Positions 60,290-64,000 of a DNA stretch of 64,000 bases are shown piece by piece (the stretch's first letter is position 1; each line of letters begins with the position of its first letter). Position numbers and translations under genes: made by a program. This DNA is from Chordibacter sp038110535. Its GTDB lineage: Bacteria; Verrucomicrobiota; Verrucomicrobiia; Opitutales; Seribacteraceae. Where the stretch lies: NCBI GenBank assembly GCA_038110535.1, contig JAYNJW010000006.1:12500-76499 (forward strand). Direction: 5' to 3'. The notes below the pieces were generated by a model. The model saw only the letters and a list, made by a program, of their open reading frames with translations. It was not told the DNA's origin and did not search any database.

Positions 60290-62320
60290 TTAGGCAGGAG
60301 CTCCAATTGCTTCTGTACCTGGTTCCAGAGGGTCAGGCTTTTTCTCGGAGGTCTCTTTTGTTTGCTCTTCTTCTCCTTCAGTGTCTTCATTTTCGACATT
60401 TTGCTCCGAGGACTTGGTAATTTCAGAAATAATTTTACCATGCTCCAAAATCTCATGGATGTGCTTACCCTCGATGGTTTCATATTCAAGAAGGGCATTT
60501 GCTGAGGCACGCAAAGCATCAATATTTTCGAGCAGGATTTGTTTTGCTCGCTCGTATTGTTGATCGATTATGTTTTTTATCGCAGAATCAATTTTCCGGG
60601 CGGTTTCTTCACTGTAATTTTGTGCACGGCTCAATTCTTTTCCTAAAAAAACTTGGTCCTGCTTGTCCCCGAAGGAGATCATTCCAAGGTCACTCATGCC
60701 CCAGTCACAGACCATACTGCGGGCAATGTTCGTCGCCATTCTGATGTCTCCCGCTGCCCCGCTGGTTACATCACCAATTTCAATTTCTTCGGCTGCCCTG
60801 CCGCCCATTGCACAGCATACCTGATTGAGTACTCTGCGTTTACTGTGATTTAAGATATCCTTCTTAGGGGTGAACATGGTGCTGCCTAGGCTCTGACCGC
60901 GAGGAATAATAGTTACTTTGTGGATGGGTAGTAGCCCATCATCGATCTTGGCTTGCACGATAGCATGGCCAGCCTCATGAAACGCAATAATTTTACGGTC
61001 CTCATCATCCATGACCCGACGCCGCTCACGACCAAAGGATATCTTTTCTCTGGCATCATCCAGATCGATCGGTTCAACTACTTTTTTTCGTCTGCGGGCA
61101 GCAATTAGAGCACCCTCATTTAATAAATTGGCAAGGTCAGCACCCGAGAATCCAGCGGTTGCACGGGCTAGTGATTTTAATTCGACCTCTTCCGAAAGTT
61201 TTATTTTTTTGGCATGCACTTTGAGAATAGCATCTCTTCCCTCCAGATCGGGAAGATCGATCACGACTTGTCGGTCAAAACGGCCGGGTCTCAGTAGAGC
61301 GTTGTCAAGTACATCAGGTCGATTGGTCGCGGCGATGATTATGATACCTTCGTGGCCATCAAATCCATCCATCTCAACCAGCAAAGAATTAAGGGTCTGT
61401 TCTCGCTCGTCATTACCTCCACCAAGACCAGCACCTCGCTGACGCCCAACTGCATCGATTTCATCAATAAAGATAAGGCAGGGAGCGTTTTTTCTGCCCT
61501 GTTCAAACATGTCACGAACCCGAGCTGCACCCACTCCCACAAACATTTCCACGAAATCGGAGCCACTAATGCTGAAAAATGGAACATCTGCTTCGCCCGC
61601 GACTGCCTTGGCCAATAAGGTTTTTCCAGTACCTGGAGGGCCTACCATCAATACACCCTTTGGGATTTTCCCACCAATCTTTCGAAACCTTTTGGGGTCT
61701 TTAAGGAAATCTACAATTTCTGCGACTTCTTCTTTGGCTTCTTCACAGCCGGCCACATCGTTGAAAACGATCTTCTCATTTTCACGGGTCAATAGCTTGG
61801 CTTTGCTTTTTCCAAAACTCAGAGCACCCTTGCCTGCCATCCGCAACTGACGGACAAAAAGGAAATAGAGCAAGCCGATGATAAGCAGGAAAGGAAGCAG
61901 GCTGAAAAGCAGGTCTGTCCAGATAGTACTCGATGGTTCTTCTCGCAATCGTGTTCCCAGAAGGTCCCTTAATTCCTTGTACTCGGACTCCGTAACCCTC
62001 CCCTTGACCACAAAGGGAAGCGTTTTGTACTGGTTTTCATCAATTTCAAAGGCAGGATTTTGGATTTTTCCCTGTATGACATACCATTCCTCTCCGCCCT
62101 TGGTATCACTCTGAATGATCGCTTTGTCTACACGATCTTGTTTGGCGGCAGTAATGAGTTCGTCAATGGATGCAATGGACAACTGACCGGGGGTAATTTC
62201 TCCCGACTGTGCCATGACCAGTCCGATAATAGCAGCGAGTACTGCTAGCCAGATTAATAAAACCTTGGGGTGGAAACCTTTAGGTTGTCCACCTTGATCA
62301 TCTTTTTTGTTATTATCCAC
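60290..62320 (-). CDS. ftsH: ATP-dependent zinc metalloprotease FtsH
   Basis: FtsH degrades misfolded membrane and some cytosolic proteins. The 676-residue protein has two N-terminal membrane helices (about residues 25-43 and 145-167) around a periplasmic domain. The AAA module shows GPPGTGKTLLAKAVAGEA, FIDEIDAVGRQRG and the arginine-finger region RPGRFDRQ. The zinc protease motif is FHEAGHA. The C-terminal tail is acidic (about 640-676). The start is GTG at 62320, 10 bases after tilS. Confidence 0.97.
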   Translation of the reverse strand: MDNNKKDDQGGQPKGFHPKVLLIWLAVLAAIIGLVMAQSGEITPGQLSIASIDELITAAKQDRVDKAIIQSDTKGGEEWYVIQGKIQNPAFEIDENQYKTLPFVVKGRVTESEYKELRDLLGTRLREEPSSTIWTDLLFSLLPFLLIIGLLYFLFVRQLRMAGKGALSFGKSKAKLLTRENEKIVFNDVAGCEEAKEEVAEIVDFLKDPKRFRKIGGKIPKGVLMVGPPGTGKTLLAKAVAGEADVPFFSISGSDFVEMFVGVGAARVRDMFEQGRKNAPCLIFIDEIDAVGRQRGAGLGGGNDEREQTLNSLLVEMDGFDGHEGIIIIAATNRPDVLDNALLRPGRFDRQVVIDLPDLEGRDAILKVHAKKIKLSEEVELKSLARATAGFSGADLANLLNEGALIAARRRKKVVEPIDLDDAREKISFGRERRRVMDDEDRKIIAFHEAGHAIVQAKIDDGLLPIHKVTIIPRGQSLGSTMFTPKKDILNHSKRRVLNQVCCAMGGRAAEEIEIGDVTSGAAGDIRMATNIARSMVCDWGMSDLGMISFGDKQDQVFLGKELSRAQNYSEETARKIDSAIKNIIDQQYERAKQILLENIDALRASANALLEYETIEGKHIHEILEHGKIISEITKSSEQNVENEDTEGEEEQTKETSEKKPDPLEPGTEAIGAPA

Positions 62321-62330
62321 AACCTATTAA

Positions 62331-63791
62331 TCATGTGCCGGAATGCCGGTAAGTCAAACGGATTACCCATTTGTCAGCTGTCGAAACCCTGGTGAATTCA
62401 GCAGGTGGAAACCCTGGGATCCAAACGATTTCATTGGATGAATTCAAAAAAACCGGAGTTTGCACTTTTTGTCCTTCCGTCCATTTCCGATCTATCATCC
62501 AGTCGGAAACTTTTTTTGCACCTGGAGCACCCAAGGGCATGAATGTATCTCCTTGAAAACGGGAGCGCACAAACAGGTCGCCCTTCAGATTATCAGCAGA
62601 AAGAAAAGCCTCTTCTTGCGGATTTATCTTCTTTCCCAGTATCTTTTCAAACAGATCCCCCTGTGCTATAAGTTTTTCGGTCGATATCTTTGATCCGTTG
62701 GGCAAAAAAACGGAGCAATTCTGTGCAGTCGTAATGTAGGGTATTGGAACCATAACATCCGCCGCTTCAAGTTCTAGGTAATCCTCTTTTTTGCGAACAA
62801 AGTATTGATCCGATAACTGCATCACAGAAAATTCTGCATTCAGTAATAATTTAACCAGCTGTGCTGCCTTGGTTGCTAATGAGTCAAGGAATGCATCCTT
62901 CTGGGTGTACTCCCCAATCCATTTTTGCAAAACCCTCTTCTGGGTGGCAAGGGGAAGGCGTTGCAAAGTAGCTAGTTTTAAACGACTTCCTGATCTGCAT
63001 TGCTGCAATGATTCCAAGGCATGAAATTCTAGGGCTTCCGAGTCATTTTGCAGTAATTCACGGGTTGATGCTATACCTTGGAGAAGGTCTCGATCGCTGG
63101 CTTTTTTCCAATGAGGCAGTACCATGTTTCGCATTTTATTACGAAGGTAAGTATTGGCTTGGTTACTGGTATCTTCCTTCCATGGGACTGAGCAATTTTC
63201 CAACGACTCACGAATCGAATCTTTCGCTATGCAAACAAAAGGCCGGAGGATTGTGGTCTGATCAATTTTGCTTACTGGTTTTGGACTGATTAATCCATCC
63301 ACACTTGTCCCCCTGGGGATTCGCCAAAGAAAAGTTTCGGCAACATCATCAAGATGGTGCCCCTGAATGATGGTGTTTATACCTTCTTTTTGTTGCAATT
63401 TTTTCCAGAATTCCAGTCTGAGCATTCGCAGTGTATTCTCGTCCCGTTTGTGATGGTTGCTAGGTTTTTCGATAAGGCATCTTAGGCCGAGTGATCTGGA
63501 CATAGTTGAAACGAATGATTCGTCACAATCTGATTCTGCTCCCCGCAGTTGATGATTATAGTGCAGAACCATCATTTTTTTTCTCCATTTTGGGAAGGCT
63601 GCAAAAATAAGGAGCAGGCAAAAAGTACTGTCGGAACCCCCAGAGTAGGCAATCCCCAAGGGTTGATCTCCAGAGCATTCTTCTTCCAATATTTTCAATG
63701 CACGGGGGTGCCACTTTTCTTTTGGCCAAATACCAAGCAATTTATCGGCCTGCTGCGGCAAATCATCCAGCAGGTCCAAAGAATGGTTCAT
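62331..63791 (-). CDS. tilS: tRNA(Ile)-lysidine synthase TilS
   Basis: TilS converts the wobble cytidine of tRNA-Ile(CAU) to lysidine. The 486-residue protein has the PP-loop motif AYSGGSDSTFCLLL, VLHYNHQLRGAESDCDE and IQGHHLDDVAETFLWRIPRGT, followed by the C-terminal TilS domains. It lies between serS and ftsH with gaps of about 10 bases, consistent with one operon. In many bacteria tilS and ftsH are also adjacent. Confidence 0.94.
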   Translation of the reverse strand: MNHSLDLLDDLPQQADKLLGIWPKEKWHPRALKILEEECSGDQPLGIAYSGGSDSTFCLLLIFAAFPKWRKKMMVLHYNHQLRGAESDCDESFVSTMSRSLGLRCLIEKPSNHHKRDENTLRMLRLEFWKKLQQKEGINTIIQGHHLDDVAETFLWRIPRGTSVDGLISPKPVSKIDQTTILRPFVCIAKDSIRESLENCSVPWKEDTSNQANTYLRNKMRNMVLPHWKKASDRDLLQGIASTRELLQNDSEALEFHALESLQQCRSGSRLKLATLQRLPLATQKRVLQKWIGEYTQKDAFLDSLATKAAQLVKLLLNAEFSVMQLSDQYFVRKKEDYLELEAADVMVPIPYITTAQNCSVFLPNGSKISTEKLIAQGDLFEKILGKKINPQEEAFLSADNLKGDLFVRSRFQGDTFMPLGAPGAKKVSDWMIDRKWTEGQKVQTPVFLNSSNEIVWIPGFPPAEFTRVSTADKWVIRLTYRHSGT

Positions 63792-63802
63792 AAATAAAAT
63801 CC

Positions 63803-64000
63803 CTAGATTCCGATAGTATCTTTAGGAAACCACTTCCTTAGGCATTCAGGAATCTTGACGGATCCATCTGCTTGCAGGTTATTTTCCAATATAGCAGCTA
63901 AAACCCGAGGAATTGCCAGGGCTGATCCGTTTAATGTGTGTACCGGTTTTGGTTTACCATTTTCTCCACGAAAGCGGATGTTTGCCCGTCTTGCCTGAAA
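63803..64000 (-). CDS. serS: Seryl-tRNA synthetase, C-terminal fragment
   Basis: The last 65 codons of a class II seryl-tRNA synthetase run off the window edge; the N-terminal part lies beyond position 64000. The visible part includes class II motif 3 and its arginine (LNGSALAIPRVLAAILENN) and the typical end DGSVKIPECLRKWFP. The stop is at 63803-63805, 11 bases upstream of the tilS start. It is cut by the window, not broken. Confidence 0.95.
   Translation of the reverse strand, partial: FQARRANIRFRGENGKPKPVHTLNGSALAIPRVLAAILENNLQADGSVKIPECLRKWFPKDTIGI

Overview
The window is 64 kb of densely packed bacterial chromosome containing one 100-N assembly gap. It most likely comes from an uncultured, probably marine member of the Verrucomicrobiota (Opitutae-like) in the PVC superphylum. 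Supports are a 51-residue small basic protein of the PVC-signature type next to ftsH, an alternative complex III respiratory operon, DUF1080 and LRR proteins, and the near absence of Shine-Dalgarno motifs before start codons. I saw no rRNA, tRNA, CRISPR array, insertion sequence or phage gene, so this reads as core chromosome. Start-stop overlaps of the ATGA or TAATG type are very common.

Layout. 0.1-7.9 kb: a GH13 alpha-glucan debranching-type enzyme, Ppx/GppA phosphatase, rsmI, a coiled-coil membrane protein with a tiny lipoprotein, and a large FAD oxidoreductase. 8.1-19.6 kb: actABCDEF (alternative complex III), a small membrane protein, a CcoN-like subunit, a CcoO-like/cytochrome c fusion and one more cytochrome c, forming one operon. 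19.7-24.1 kb: a TolC / membrane-fusion / FtsX-type permease / ATPase export system. 24.1-30.6 kb: a DjlA-like co-chaperone, a HAD protein, an HExxH membrane protein, an MsbA-like ABC exporter, malQ (interrupted by the gap) and lepB. 30.7-34.9 kb: lepA, dapA, dapB, ruvA. 34.9-42.3 kb: a complete thiamine operon (thiC-thiS-tenI-like-thiE-thiG-thiH-thiF-thiD) behind a TPP riboswitch. 42.4-50.9 kb: dprA, a zinc-ribbon membrane protein, a secreted glycoside-hydrolase-like protein, cysC-cysD-cysN, a YceI-like protein and a Xer recombinase. 50.9-55.6 kb: an overlapping cluster holding OleB-like hydrolase, OleA-like thiolase, fabI, fabZ and a CrtI-like oxidoreductase. 55.7-64 kb: an LRR protein, DUF1080, a glycosyltransferase, trmL, smpB, rpoZ, cutA, the PVC small basic protein, ftsH, tilS and the 3' end of serS.

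How the genes fit together. Alternative complex III oxidises menaquinol and passes electrons to cytochrome c. Its operon carries what looks like a cbb3 oxidase core, but by motif comparison the CcoN-like protein has lost both low-spin heme ligands, one CuB histidine and the cross-linking tyrosine. The CcoO-like domain has Cys where the heme-ligating Met is expected. This possible pseudo-oxidase is the most unusual system in the window. Second is the OleA/OleB pair embedded with fabI, fabZ and a desaturase-like enzyme, with no OleC or OleD visible. All protein calls rest on motifs recognised by eye; no database search was run.
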